Made by a program: the position numbers and the translations under genes. The notes under the pieces were generated by a model that saw only the letters and a program-made list of their open reading frames with translations, did no database searches and had not been told where the DNA came from. DNA of 64,000 nucleotides from UBA7330 sp965243485 (GTDB lineage Bacteria > Bacteroidota > Bacteroidia > Cytophagales > Cyclobacteriaceae), in the NCBI GenBank assembly GCA_965243485.1, contig CBDEVP010000001.1, forward strand, positions 2,914,001-2,978,000, written 5' to 3'. Positions 20,089 to 28,755 of the stretch are shown here, piece by piece. Each line of letters begins with the position of its first letter. The first letter of the stretch is position 1.

Positions 20089-21513
20089 ATGGAGTTCAAT
20101 GCTTTGTTTGGTCAAGCAGATAAGGCATTTAGACAAAGTAGAACTGCAAGACGAGCTTTGGAGCTGGCTCATGGGTTACTCAACTGTATGGGAAGGCGTA
20201 CGATAACCGGTATGATCACTGCAAATGGGCAGCAATTTAAAGATTGGACAGCGGCTTATAGATTGTTCAATGGGTCAAGAATGAATGCTGACGAACTTTT
20301 TTCGACCATTCGTAAAGAATTAATCACCAATCATTCAACAGATCAACAGCCTGTCTATGCTCATATGGATGATACAAATCTCAGAAAGAGAGGTAAAAAA
20401 ATAACCGGTACCTCCTGGATGAGGGATCCGCTCGGCCCTCCTTTTCACACTAATTTTATCTGGGGCCAAAGGTTTATACAACTCTCCATGTCATTGCCCG
20501 AACAACCTGGTCCTTCTCGCAGCAGAGCTATACCTATAGATTTTCATCACTGTCCATCAGTGAAAAAACCTGCAAAAACTGATGATCCATCTAGATGGAC
20601 CGAGTACAGGGAAAAACAGAAAAAAGCTAAGCTAAGCAAAGTTGGAAGTGACCGGATAGCACTGTTACGTCAAAATCTGGATCTGGAAGGCGCAAATAAC
20701 CGTCCGTTGATCATCAGTGTAGATGGTAGTTATACAAACGAAACAGTTATCAAAAACCTGCCGGGAAACACCACATTAATTGGCAGAATACGGAAAGACT
20801 GCTGTCTGTATCAACTACCAGATACCACTCAAAAAGGAGTTGGAAGGAACCGGGTATATGGAGAACAGATACCTACCCCTGAGCATATACGGCAATCGGA
20901 AGATTATCCCTGGATTGAAGTGGAGGCGTGGGCTGCAGGAAAAATCCATACTTTCAATATAAAGGTGGTCAGAGACTTGCGTTGGAGAAAATCCGGTGAT
21001 AGGAACCTTCAACTTATTATCATACGGCCACTGGGGTATAGGCTGACAAAAAAGTCTAGAATGCTCTATCGTCAGCCTGCATATCTGATTTGCACCGATC
21101 CTGACTTAAATATTAAGGAGCTGCTACAGGCTTACCTATGGCGATGGGAGATAGAGGTTAACATTCGGGATGAAAAAACGCTGCTAGGTTCTGGTGAAGC
21201 CCAGGTAAGAAAGACAGGGCCAGTTGAAAAAGTTCCGGCCTTTATATCAGCCGTTTACGCCATGCTATTGATCGCTGCCCATAAAGCAAAAACCCTGCAA
21301 ACAAATACTGAGCTTCCACGGGCGAAATGGTATAAGCGAAAGCCCCTTTCCAGAGAAAGCACCACTGACATGATCAATAAATTCCGCTCGCAGATGTGGG
21401 CTAAACACATGAATATCAATTTCTCCCACTTCGTGAACTTACAACAGCAGATGCAAAGTCGTAGAAATACCCTAAACCCTACTATGTCAGCTGTTTTCTA
21501 TATGAGAAATTAG
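20089..21513 (+). CDS. DDE transposase, IS701/IS4-like
   Basis: The product has 474 residues. Candidate catalytic residues are D94 or D95 (AHMDDTNLRKRG), D212 (ISVDGSYTN) and E356 in the YLWRWEIEVNIRDEK segment, which matches the Y-(2)-R-(3)-E-(6)-K signature of IS4-related transposases (Y349, R352, E356, K363). No frameshift or stop is seen, so it may be active. The size and the D-to-E spacing of about 140 residues fit the IS701/IS4 group, which carries a beta-strand insertion in this interval. Confidence 0.87.
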   Translation: MEFNALFGQADKAFRQSRTARRALELAHGLLNCMGRRTITGMITANGQQFKDWTAAYRLFNGSRMNADELFSTIRKELITNHSTDQQPVYAHMDDTNLRKRGKKITGTSWMRDPLGPPFHTNFIWGQRFIQLSMSLPEQPGPSRSRAIPIDFHHCPSVKKPAKTDDPSRWTEYREKQKKAKLSKVGSDRIALLRQNLDLEGANNRPLIISVDGSYTNETVIKNLPGNTTLIGRIRKDCCLYQLPDTTQKGVGRNRVYGEQIPTPEHIRQSEDYPWIEVEAWAAGKIHTFNIKVVRDLRWRKSGDRNLQLIIIRPLGYRLTKKSRMLYRQPAYLICTDPDLNIKELLQAYLWRWEIEVNIRDEKTLLGSGEAQVRKTGPVEKVPAFISAVYAMLLIAAHKAKTLQTNTELPRAKWYKRKPLSRESTTDMINKFRSQMWAKHMNINFSHFVNLQQQMQSRRNTLNPTMSAVFYMRN

Positions 21514-21525
21514 CCAAAGTCAAGA

Positions 21526-21560
21526 AACCCGTCAGGTTTTCACAACCTGACGGGTTTTTT
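21526..21560 (+). terminator. Intrinsic terminator after the transposase, second identical hairpin
   Basis: A stem identical to that at 19741-19771, including the TTCAC loop in the same orientation, followed here by eight T. Palindromes of this type are common terminators in Bacteroidota, so the identity of the two copies may reflect a dispersed element. Confidence 0.85.
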
Positions 21561-21735
21561 TGTTTAAATAAAATAATAATTCCCAGAAGTAACTTCCACG
21601 TTAAGGAGGAGATCCAATAGCAAGCTTCATATTCGTAAAGTATCTGCCGCAAAATTATACCTGGTCATATTTGGGTCGGGTTTACCTGATATGAATAATT
21701 CATCCCGTTTCCTAAAAAATATTTAAATTATATAA

Positions 21736-22599
21736 ATGTTCGGTGCTAAATATTATCTATGCCTGATCTTACTCATTTGCCAAACTGCAGTCTTGGCGTG
21801 TAGTTGCGGTCATCCATTGTTAGAAGATGAGATCAGCAGGACAAACGCAATATTTATTGGTGTTGTGGAATCAACCGAGATCGTTGAGCGGCATGAGGAA
21901 TTCAAAAAGTATCCCCATAAATTTCACAAAACAACTTTTAAGATATTAGAGTCAATTAAAGGTGTCAACCATAATATCACCATCTTATCAAGCGTTCAGG
22001 GATGCTCTTATGAATTTAAGGTTGATAGTAGTTACGTGGTATTTGCCTCAAGCCGTTTAGGTACCGATACTTTATTTACAAGTTCCTGCACAAGGACTGA
22101 ACGTTTATCAATTGCTAAAGATCTATCTCGTCAGCTTTTAAAGTTAAAGAATAGAGCTTATGAAATCGACCATATAAGTGGGGATGAATTATATGGTAAA
22201 ATATGGGAAAATGAGATTTTTGACAGAGTTAAATTTGAAAATGACTGGTCAGAATTTCAAATAACTAAAGAATTTACAATTGAAAACCTTGAGCCATGTA
22301 AACCTGGAGAATTTATTCCAAAAACAAAGGGGGATTCGGGGGTATTCAGGGTCTTTTTTCCAAAGGCATATTATGAATACCGTATCAGTTTTGTAGTTGA
22401 TGAGTTTGGAAATATCCACAATCCGGAATATGCAGGAACGAATTTCGGAGCTGAATCAGATGATTGTATTAAGAAAGCAATTCAATATGTGAGTGACCTG
22501 CCAAAACGGAATATTGGTTCGATAAGAGGTTTTCCAGTGAAATACCATGATTTTGTTTTCATAAACTTTCAAGAAGTTAACTCCGGGGCTGAACCTTGA
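21736..22599 (+). CDS. Secreted protein with TIMP/NTR-like N-terminus and TonB-C-like C-terminus
   Basis: The product has 287 residues. A signal sequence ends in VLA before C22-S-C24, as in tissue-inhibitor-of-metalloproteinase-like domains, where the mature chain begins with Cys-x-Cys. A lipobox reading is also possible. Cys also occurs in SVQGCSYEF and SSCTRTE, the places expected for NTR disulfides. The last 65 residues (ISFVVDEFGNI, then KKAIQYVSDLP, then GFPVKYHDFVFINF) follow the strand-helix-strand pattern of TonB C-terminal domains. No transmembrane anchor or Pro-rich spacer is present, so it is not a classical TonB. The function is unknown. Confidence 0.65.
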   Translation: MFGAKYYLCLILLICQTAVLACSCGHPLLEDEISRTNAIFIGVVESTEIVERHEEFKKYPHKFHKTTFKILESIKGVNHNITILSSVQGCSYEFKVDSSYVVFASSRLGTDTLFTSSCTRTERLSIAKDLSRQLLKLKNRAYEIDHISGDELYGKIWENEIFDRVKFENDWSEFQITKEFTIENLEPCKPGEFIPKTKGDSGVFRVFFPKAYYEYRISFVVDEFGNIHNPEYAGTNFGAESDDCIKKAIQYVSDLPKRNIGSIRGFPVKYHDFVFINFQEVNSGAEP

Positions 22600-22682
22600 A
22601 GCTCTCGCCGAACCCTACAACTTTCTAATTAACCTGCTTAATTCGTATATTGATGTTATAAACAAATCATTAACCACCGGAC

Positions 22683-24200
22683 ATGAGCCCAAACAAAAAT
22701 ATCAACCGTCGAAAATTCATCGGTAAAACAACCGCCGGACTGGCAGGCATATCTATTGTCCCCCGACATGTAATAGCAGGCTCCGGACAGGTAGCCCCCT
22801 CGGATAAACTGGTCATGGCCAATATCGGCTGTGGTACTGAAGCCATACGAAACATGAGTAACCACCTGAAGGACCCCAAGATCCAGGTGGTTTCGGTTTG
22901 TGATGTCAATAAATATTCAACCAATTACCGGGACTGGTCACCTCATAGCATCCGGAATACTATCAGAGAAACACTAAATGAACCCAATTGGGGTGAATAC
23001 ATTACCGGAATCCCCGGAGGCCGGGACCTGATGCAGGACTTTGTTCAAAAATATTATGCAAAGAACAAGCCTTCGGGAAGATATTCCGGATGCTCATCTT
23101 ATGAAGATTTCCGGGAGCTCCTGGAAAAGGAAAAAGACATAGATGTCGTCAAGATCATGACCCCCGATCACCTCCACGCCACAATCGCGATTGCCGGAAT
23201 GAAAGCGGGGAAACATGTGATCACCCATAAACCCATTGCCAACAGGATATCCGAAGGCCGGATGACCATTGACCTTGCGAAGAAGACAAATGTAAATACC
23301 CATTTGCTGGCCTGGAGAAACAGACCTGAATATGGATTGATCAGGTCATGGATCAATGATGGGGTGATTGGCCAACTAACTGAAATCCATAACTGGTCCT
23401 ACAGGCCGGTGTGGAAACAATGGACCAAACTACCTACTGAGACACCGCCTGTCCCGGAAGGATTCAATTGGGATCTTTGGCTCGGGCCCGTGCCAGATCG
23501 ACCATATCACCCAAACTATACGCACAATGTTTTTCGGGGCTGGTATGAGTTTGGAGGAGGTAGTATCGCAGATATGGGTCATTATAGTTTGTTTCCCTTG
23601 TTTGCAGAGTTTGGCATCACTAAGGCTCCGGCAAGCGTGAAGGCTTTCGGTACCACCACGAGGGAGGAAGTCAACCAGGTGTTTAAATGGGTCGATAATA
23701 ATGTAGCTTTCCCGGCCAGTTGCAGGGTGAAACTGAAATTTCCTGAACAGGAGCAACTACCAGCATTTGATCTTTACTGGTACGACGGTGGGATGAAGCC
23801 ATTTCCACCCAAAGAGCTGGAAGAAGATGGCAGGGACATTCCAAACGAAGGTATGCTGTTTGTTGGTACGGAAGGAAAGATCCTGGCTGGATTCAGAGGC
23901 GAAGATCCTGCAATTATCCCTTCTGCCAGGATGCGGGCTTACTCTGGCAACAAAAGCATCCCTGAACAGGACAGATCAGGTGATGACATTTGGATAGACC
24001 CTATCCTTAATAATAAACCTTGCCCGGGGAATTTTCCAAAAGCCGAAACAGTCACTGAAGCCATTAATCTGGCAGCAGTGGGGATCAGATCGGGGGAGCT
24101 CCTGAACTATGATTCAAAAAAGATGGAAATCACTAACAATAAAGAAGCGAATCAATACCTGTATCGTGATTATAGACAGGGGTGGGAACTTACGACTTAA
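22683..24200 (+). CDS. Tat-exported Gfo/Idh/MocA-family oxidoreductase
   Basis: The product has 505 residues. A twin-arginine signal (NRRKFIGKTTAGLAGISIV) precedes a Rossmann domain with the nucleotide loop ANIGCGTEA. The usual EKP catalytic-lysine motif is HKP here (VITHKPIAN), keeping the Lys but replacing the Glu. The substrate domain contains GGGSIADMGHYSL. The family oxidises sugars or cyclitols with bound NAD(P), and exported members act in the periplasm. The next gene starts ten bases later, so the two probably form an operon. Confidence 0.88.
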   Translation: MSPNKNINRRKFIGKTTAGLAGISIVPRHVIAGSGQVAPSDKLVMANIGCGTEAIRNMSNHLKDPKIQVVSVCDVNKYSTNYRDWSPHSIRNTIRETLNEPNWGEYITGIPGGRDLMQDFVQKYYAKNKPSGRYSGCSSYEDFRELLEKEKDIDVVKIMTPDHLHATIAIAGMKAGKHVITHKPIANRISEGRMTIDLAKKTNVNTHLLAWRNRPEYGLIRSWINDGVIGQLTEIHNWSYRPVWKQWTKLPTETPPVPEGFNWDLWLGPVPDRPYHPNYTHNVFRGWYEFGGGSIADMGHYSLFPLFAEFGITKAPASVKAFGTTTREEVNQVFKWVDNNVAFPASCRVKLKFPEQEQLPAFDLYWYDGGMKPFPPKELEEDGRDIPNEGMLFVGTEGKILAGFRGEDPAIIPSARMRAYSGNKSIPEQDRSGDDIWIDPILNNKPCPGNFPKAETVTEAINLAAVGIRSGELLNYDSKKMEITNNKEANQYLYRDYRQGWELTT

Positions 24201-24209
24201 AATTGGATC

Positions 24210-25073
24210 ATGAAGAAAACAAGAAGACAATTTATCGAGAAAGGATTGGCTCTGAGTGGAGCGGCATTCCTTCCATATCAACAAATAAGAGCAAATAACA
24301 TGACAGCACCTGATCGAATGGTAAAGGATGATATCTCCCTTGCACAATGGGCTCTGGTGGATGAAGTCCGAAATGGCAAATGGAAGACCCTGGATTTCGC
24401 AAAAGTGGCGAGAGAAGATTTCGAATTAAACGGAATTGAATTTGTAAACACACTTTTTGAAGTACCCACTGTCAGCTACCTGAATCAACTGAAAAAGAAT
24501 GCAGAAGATCATGGGGTAGAAATGGTCCTGATCATGGTGGATGCCGAAGGCGACGGTGCGGAAGCTACCCCTCAGCTGAGAAAACAATTTGTCACAAACC
24601 ATAAGAAGTGGATAGACATCGCCCATTACCTCGGCTGTCACACCATCAGGACAAACTGCCGCGGAAATGAGGCTAAGAGCAATGAAGAAGCTATGAAATG
24701 GGCTGTAGAGTCTTACAACATGTTGCTGGAGTATGCTCAGCAGGCTAAAATCAAGGTGGTAATTGAAAATCATGGTGGAGTAAGCAACGATCCGGACTGG
24801 ATGGTCCAGCTGATGAAGGAAGTCAATAATCTTTATTTCGGCACTTACCCGGATTGGCGCAGTCCTACGCCGGATTTTGACAATGTCGAGTATCTGGAGA
24901 AGACCCTGCCGTATGCTTACGGGCAATCATACCGCAATCAACCAACAGAGGAATTATCTACCAAAATGATTAAAATGAGTCAGGATGCCGGGTATCGTGG
25001 TTGGTATGGCATTGAGTCCAGTGGGCGAGAGGCCATCAAAGAAGGGATACGGATCCTGAAGAAGAATCTTTAA
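24210..25073 (+). CDS. Exported sugar phosphate isomerase/epimerase-like TIM-barrel protein
   Basis: The product has 287 residues. It starts with a twin-arginine-type signal (TRRQFIEKGLALSGAAFLP). The rest resembles the xylose-isomerase-like TIM barrel: FELNGIEFVNTLF, VEMVLIMVDAEGD, IKVVIENHGGVSND and GWYGIESSG supply the metal-binding acid and His positions. It probably isomerises or epimerises a keto sugar made by the oxidoreductase encoded just upstream. The substrate is not identifiable. A strong terminator follows. Confidence 0.82.
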   Translation: MKKTRRQFIEKGLALSGAAFLPYQQIRANNMTAPDRMVKDDISLAQWALVDEVRNGKWKTLDFAKVAREDFELNGIEFVNTLFEVPTVSYLNQLKKNAEDHGVEMVLIMVDAEGDGAEATPQLRKQFVTNHKKWIDIAHYLGCHTIRTNCRGNEAKSNEEAMKWAVESYNMLLEYAQQAKIKVVIENHGGVSNDPDWMVQLMKEVNNLYFGTYPDWRSPTPDFDNVEYLEKTLPYAYGQSYRNQPTEELSTKMIKMSQDAGYRGWYGIESSGREAIKEGIRILKKNL

Positions 25074-25082
25074 GATACCTGA

Positions 25083-25119
25083 AACAAAGAAGCCACTTCA
25101 GACGAGTGGCTTCTTTGTT
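25083..25119 (+). terminator. Intrinsic terminator after the isomerase gene
   Basis: A 15-bp perfect stem, AACAAAGAAGCCACT/AGTGGCTTCTTTGTT, with a seven-base loop. The stem itself supplies a T-rich 3' side. It is potentially bidirectional. Confidence 0.85.
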
Positions 25120-25231
25120 GATTTCACATTAACATCCTGGGGTTCTCATGGATCCTGTTTTTGAATATTATCAAACTTCAGATTCTTTTCATCCGCCAGA
25201 ATGACGCTCTTTAATTGTATTCAAGAATGAC

Positions 25232-25801
25232 TTAATTTTTTACTACAGGAGGTATAGGAGCGGGAACAACGTTCTTCACCGGCCTGGTTGATTTCAAATA
25301 GGCATAGACAGCCTGAATATCAGCCTCTTCCATCTCTTTATAGTTCGGCCAGGGCATGGGTGGCAGGAGCATTCGGGCAGCGGCCAGACCTTTGAATTTT
25401 CCTTCCGTAATTGCTTTCTTGAATTGTTCGTAAGACCAACTTCCAATACCTGTTTCATCCGAACTGATATTTGCGGCGAAAGATACACCCCACGGACCCA
25501 CAGCGACCGTGTTGTGCATACCGAACAATACCCAGTCCTGAAGCGCAGACTCCGGTATATTACCCACAGGTATATTTTCCGGGTGACCAGAGAGCAATCT
25601 CGACTCATCGGGAACCGGCCCAAATTCTGTGAATACTTTCGGAGAATGACAATCATTACATCCCATGATATTCACGAGGTATTTGCCTCGTTTAATTACT
25701 TCTTTCCGGGAAGGTGCTTCATGCATTTGATTTTGACTGACTTCATTTTTACAGCCGACCAGGACTATCCATAGGCAGGCTATTAGATATTTTGTTTTCA
25801 T
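25232..25801 (-). CDS. Cytochrome c-type lipoprotein
   Basis: The product has 189 residues. A lipobox LVGC places the lipidated Cys at 17, and a single haem motif CNDCH lies at residues 48-52 (GKYLVNIMGCNDCHSP). A late Met in LLPPMPWPNY is a possible axial ligand. The C-terminal segment EADIQAVYAYLKS is the usual last helix of class I cytochrome c. It should carry electrons in the periplasm, anchored to a membrane. Its position beside exported oxidoreductase genes suggests, but does not show, that it accepts electrons from sugar oxidation. Confidence 0.9.
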   Translation of the reverse strand: MKTKYLIACLWIVLVGCKNEVSQNQMHEAPSRKEVIKRGKYLVNIMGCNDCHSPKVFTEFGPVPDESRLLSGHPENIPVGNIPESALQDWVLFGMHNTVAVGPWGVSFAANISSDETGIGSWSYEQFKKAITEGKFKGLAAARMLLPPMPWPNYKEMEEADIQAVYAYLKSTRPVKNVVPAPIPPVVKN

Positions 25802-25823
25802 TGTTATTGATTAAAATATTGCT

Positions 25824-27152
25824 TTAAGAACTTTTGAAGGCATTGAATTTTAAACCCACCAGGGCATTCATCTTTTGATCCAGGTAAGGATTGCCTTCCA
25901 GCCATCCTGCTGATTTCCATCCTGTTTGGATGTATACCAACCATTTACTACTCATTGGATAACTCAAGGTCACTTGCGCGGATCCACCAGCTCTGGAGCC
26001 TGTTGAGAAATAGTGCGTTGGTTGGTCCCACAGATTCAGGAACAGGTCAGTCTTCAAACCGGAGACAAATCGGAATTCCTGCTGATATAGACCCAGTTCA
26101 ATTCCTATGCGATGCAGTGAGTGATTATTAAAATTTTGTATTCCTACGAAAAAACTGTTGTTGGCCGTCCTTATTGGAAGGTTAAATGAAAGCGTGTTTC
26201 CAAAATATGTGGGCTGATATTGTGCGAATGGCAGAACTTCAACCTCGTTCCCAAGACGGATCTCTTTGACCAGAAAGATTGCCGGATTTAGAAAATTTAA
26301 CAATGCCAGATTTCGCTGCCGGATCAGGAATTCTTGTCCATCTTCAGTAAGGTCACTGAAGCCGATCCTCCTGTTTACACCATCACCCCCAGGAAACAGA
26401 TCTCTGGATAAATATGAGCTGTCCGGTGAAAACATATCGTAAACCCAGGCGGTCAAATCAGCCCCGGCGAAATCTCTTTCACTGGGATTTTTTGACTCAA
26501 ACTCAGGAGCAATGTTTTTTACTTTATTAGAAGCCTCGCTGGTGGAAAAGTGAAAGTAGTTCCAGGCATAATAAGCATTGTAAAGATAAAGTGGTGGTGC
26601 AAAGCCATTTTGATTGCTGACAAAGGCATCGACCTGGTGACTTTGTGTCAGCTGGGTTTCATATTGCATGCCTGCCACATAGCTATATAATAAGCCATTA
26701 AGATTTTCACTCTTGAGGTTTGCAAGTTCAGTATCTGATGGTCCGTATACAGTCCCATCCCATCTGTGAAAGATCCAGTTACCGTTTTTACTGGAAATAT
26801 TATAAACCCCCAGCACTGATCGATGATACTCCTCATGAGCCCAAATGCCTAGAGGGATGGGGAGTTCACTGGCATACTTACTAAAAGCCAATCCAACAAC
26901 ATAATTGAAGCCATCACGTTTCCACTTTTTCTCTCCATCCCTGATCGCAAGTTTTCCAAGTTTATCAATTCCATGGAAACTTAAGTTATAAAGATCCTGA
27001 CTCCATTGGAGTGACTGATACATCGAAGGATATAAATGGGGCGATTCCAGGTTTTGCGGAATATCCAGCACGGGCAAGTTATAGCTATACTGGGCCATGC
27101 CACTCCAGGTGACAAACCAGTGTAAAATGAAGAATGAGATAATTCGAACCAT
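25824..27152 (-). CDS. Uncharacterised predicted envelope protein with HExxH motif
   Basis: The product has 442 residues. A signal peptide ends near GMAQ (residue 21). An HEEYH motif (HExxH) lies at residues 106-110 in IWAHEEYHRSVLG, the form of a zinc-metallopeptidase site. The C-terminal 170 residues are rich in alternating aromatic and polar residues (SFNLPIRTANNSFFVGIQ, RFVSGLKTDLFLNLW), as in outer-membrane beta-strands, and end without a terminal Phe. It may be an outer-membrane protein with a lumenal or periplasmic metal site. I do not recognise the family. It lies 22 bases upstream of the cytochrome gene on the same strand. Confidence 0.6.
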   Translation of the reverse strand: MVRIISFFILHWFVTWSGMAQYSYNLPVLDIPQNLESPHLYPSMYQSLQWSQDLYNLSFHGIDKLGKLAIRDGEKKWKRDGFNYVVGLAFSKYASELPIPLGIWAHEEYHRSVLGVYNISSKNGNWIFHRWDGTVYGPSDTELANLKSENLNGLLYSYVAGMQYETQLTQSHQVDAFVSNQNGFAPPLYLYNAYYAWNYFHFSTSEASNKVKNIAPEFESKNPSERDFAGADLTAWVYDMFSPDSSYLSRDLFPGGDGVNRRIGFSDLTEDGQEFLIRQRNLALLNFLNPAIFLVKEIRLGNEVEVLPFAQYQPTYFGNTLSFNLPIRTANNSFFVGIQNFNNHSLHRIGIELGLYQQEFRFVSGLKTDLFLNLWDQPTHYFSTGSRAGGSAQVTLSYPMSSKWLVYIQTGWKSAGWLEGNPYLDQKMNALVGLKFNAFKSS

Positions 27153-27205
27153 GACTTTTTTTGCTCAAAATTCTCCATACTCCAGGTCCGCTTCGTCTTG
27201 ATTGA

Positions 27206-28336
27206 TCAATTCGGACTTAATTCCATCGCTTCCAATTGATTTTTGTAGAAGTGCGATGGAGCCATCCCATAATATTTTTTAAACACCGCATTGAAAGTAG
27301 CCTTTGAATTGAACCCGGAATTAAAGGCCATACCCAGAAGGGTAAAGCGATGATGGTCAGGCTGCTTAATTTGCTTTACGAAGTCATTCAACCTCAGCTC
27401 ATTGACATAATCATAAAAGCTCTTGCCAAATACCAGATTGATGGTTTCTGAAACATATTGCTTGTTGGAACCCAGTTTTGAAACAAGTTCATAGAGTGTA
27501 AGTCCGGGCCTTTTGTAGAGTTCCTCATCCTCCATCACCCGACGGATCTCCCGTGCAAGCTGCTCGTGATGTGGCTGGATGGTGCGCTCAGTGTTTGTTG
27601 ATCTATCAGGAACGAGAGGCTGGTCGCTTTGAAAGATGATCGGCTGCCTGATCAGTCTGTAAGCAGACCAGTAAATAAGCAATACCACCAGGATAAAATG
27701 ATTTGGATAAATTTTTTCAAGTATGGGCAATTCAAGCTTCCTTCCGTAGAATGCTGCCAGACCAAAAACTATAATTGTAAGTGCGATAATTAAATAATGG
27801 AATAACCATGCTAGTCTTGCCTCTTCGGTTGAGGCATATTCTCTGATCAGCTTTCTGAACGAGAGGAAGAACCACAAGGAGAGGCTAAAGAAAACGACAT
27901 GGATCCAGGCAACCAATTCATTGTGCCAGCCGAAGTCGTCACTTACCGAAGCCATAAAATCTTGAATGTACTGCTGTTTTTCGAAAGCCGACAGCGTGTA
28001 AAAGTCTGCTTCAGCATAAACCAGTACTCCAACAGGAAGGAAAAAGAGCAGTTCTTTCCATGAAAAGCTAAGCTGGTGCCTGGTTATTCTTCGAATAAAG
28101 ATCAGGTTTAACGGGCCATACAAACCAGGCAGGACCCAACTGATATGCAGCAAGTGTGGGTATTCCATGAAGAACTCCCTGTTATCATTGGCTACAAGAA
28201 AGAGGTGAGTTGCTAAAACAAGCAGTAGAAAGCCAAAGGTCTTGGTCCCTTTGATGCCCTTGTGGTAGAAAAAATAAAGTGCGATAAGCAATGCTTGCAA
28301 GCCCCCGGCTAGCAAAAGCACTTTAAAGATCCCCAT
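27206..28336 (-). CDS. Membrane-bound AraC-family transcriptional regulator
   Basis: The product has 376 residues. The N-terminal 230 residues contain about six to seven hydrophobic helices. A basic linker leads to a C-terminal AraC-type DNA-binding domain with two helix-turn-helix motifs (GLTLYELVSKLGSNKQYVSETIN and FTLLGMAFNSGFNSKATFNAVFKKYYGMAPSHF). Such proteins sense a signal at the membrane and control nearby genes. It is divergent from the rhodanese pair, with palindromes in the shared upstream region. Its target is not known. Confidence 0.88.
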   Translation of the reverse strand: MGIFKVLLLAGGLQALLIALYFFYHKGIKGTKTFGFLLLVLATHLFLVANDNREFFMEYPHLLHISWVLPGLYGPLNLIFIRRITRHQLSFSWKELLFFLPVGVLVYAEADFYTLSAFEKQQYIQDFMASVSDDFGWHNELVAWIHVVFFSLSLWFFLSFRKLIREYASTEEARLAWLFHYLIIALTIIVFGLAAFYGRKLELPILEKIYPNHFILVVLLIYWSAYRLIRQPIIFQSDQPLVPDRSTNTERTIQPHHEQLAREIRRVMEDEELYKRPGLTLYELVSKLGSNKQYVSETINLVFGKSFYDYVNELRLNDFVKQIKQPDHHRFTLLGMAFNSGFNSKATFNAVFKKYYGMAPSHFYKNQLEAMELSPN

Positions 28337-28396
28337 TGATTGATGTGATTAGTACAAAATTAATCGAGTAGAAGATCTTTATTAGCCTCAGCCCAA

Positions 28397-28431
28397 AGGA
28401 AATATTTCCTGCTCTATGTAACATATGTAAC
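28397..28431. promoter_or_regulatory. Divergent regulatory region with palindrome and tandem repeat
   Basis: The 14-bp perfect palindrome AGGAAATATTTCCT (28397-28410) is followed by two TATGTAAC copies (28415-28422 and 28424-28431) at nine-base spacing. They lie between the AraC-type regulator and the rhodanese genes and are candidate binding sites for that regulator or for a Crp/Fnr-type protein. Confidence 0.45.
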
Positions 28432-28495
28432 CAAAGGAATCATCATTGCTATTCACTTTTGCAGACACATTATTAAAACAAAACAAGAATTATAT

Positions 28496-28753
28496 ATGGA
28501 AGGAACTATCATAGATGTTCGGACCCCGCAGGAATTTATGGGTGGGAATGTAGAAGGTTCAATCAATATTCCTCTGAATGAGATCACAAGAAGAGTGGAA
28601 GATATCAAGGGCATGCAGCAGCCTATTTTGCTTTGCTGTGCCTCGGGTAACAGAAGCGGTATGGCAACTCATATCCTTTCACAAGAAGGGATCAATTGTG
28701 AGAATGGCGGCTCATGGCTCGAAGTAAATTATTTATATTCTCAAAGCAGATAA
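28496..28753 (+). CDS. Single-domain rhodanese
   Basis: The product has 85 residues, one rhodanese domain with the conserved IIDVRTPQEFMGG and the active-site loop CCASGNRS, whose Cys carries the persulfide. There is no signal peptide, so the protein is cytoplasmic. Single-domain rhodaneses transfer sulfane sulfur. The gene starts a two-gene unit with a second rhodanese two bases downstream. The pairing suggests duplication. Confidence 0.9.
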   Translation: MEGTIIDVRTPQEFMGGNVEGSINIPLNEITRRVEDIKGMQQPILLCCASGNRSGMATHILSQEGINCENGGSWLEVNYLYSQSR

Positions 28754-28755
28754 CG

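Larger units (their letters stand above)
19772..21524 (+). mobile_element. IS701/IS4-like insertion sequence with accessory gene
   Basis: The region between the two identical hairpins carries an AbrB/MazE-like gene and a DDE transposase gene separated by two bases. Imperfect inverted ends can be aligned next to the hairpins: TTTCTCAAGTTTGGC on the left and, reverse-complemented, TTTCTTGACTTTGGC on the right. No target duplication could be recognised, so the exact boundaries are unresolved and may include the hairpins. It sits immediately downstream of the rRNA operon, a site where insertion disrupts no gene. Confidence 0.7.
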
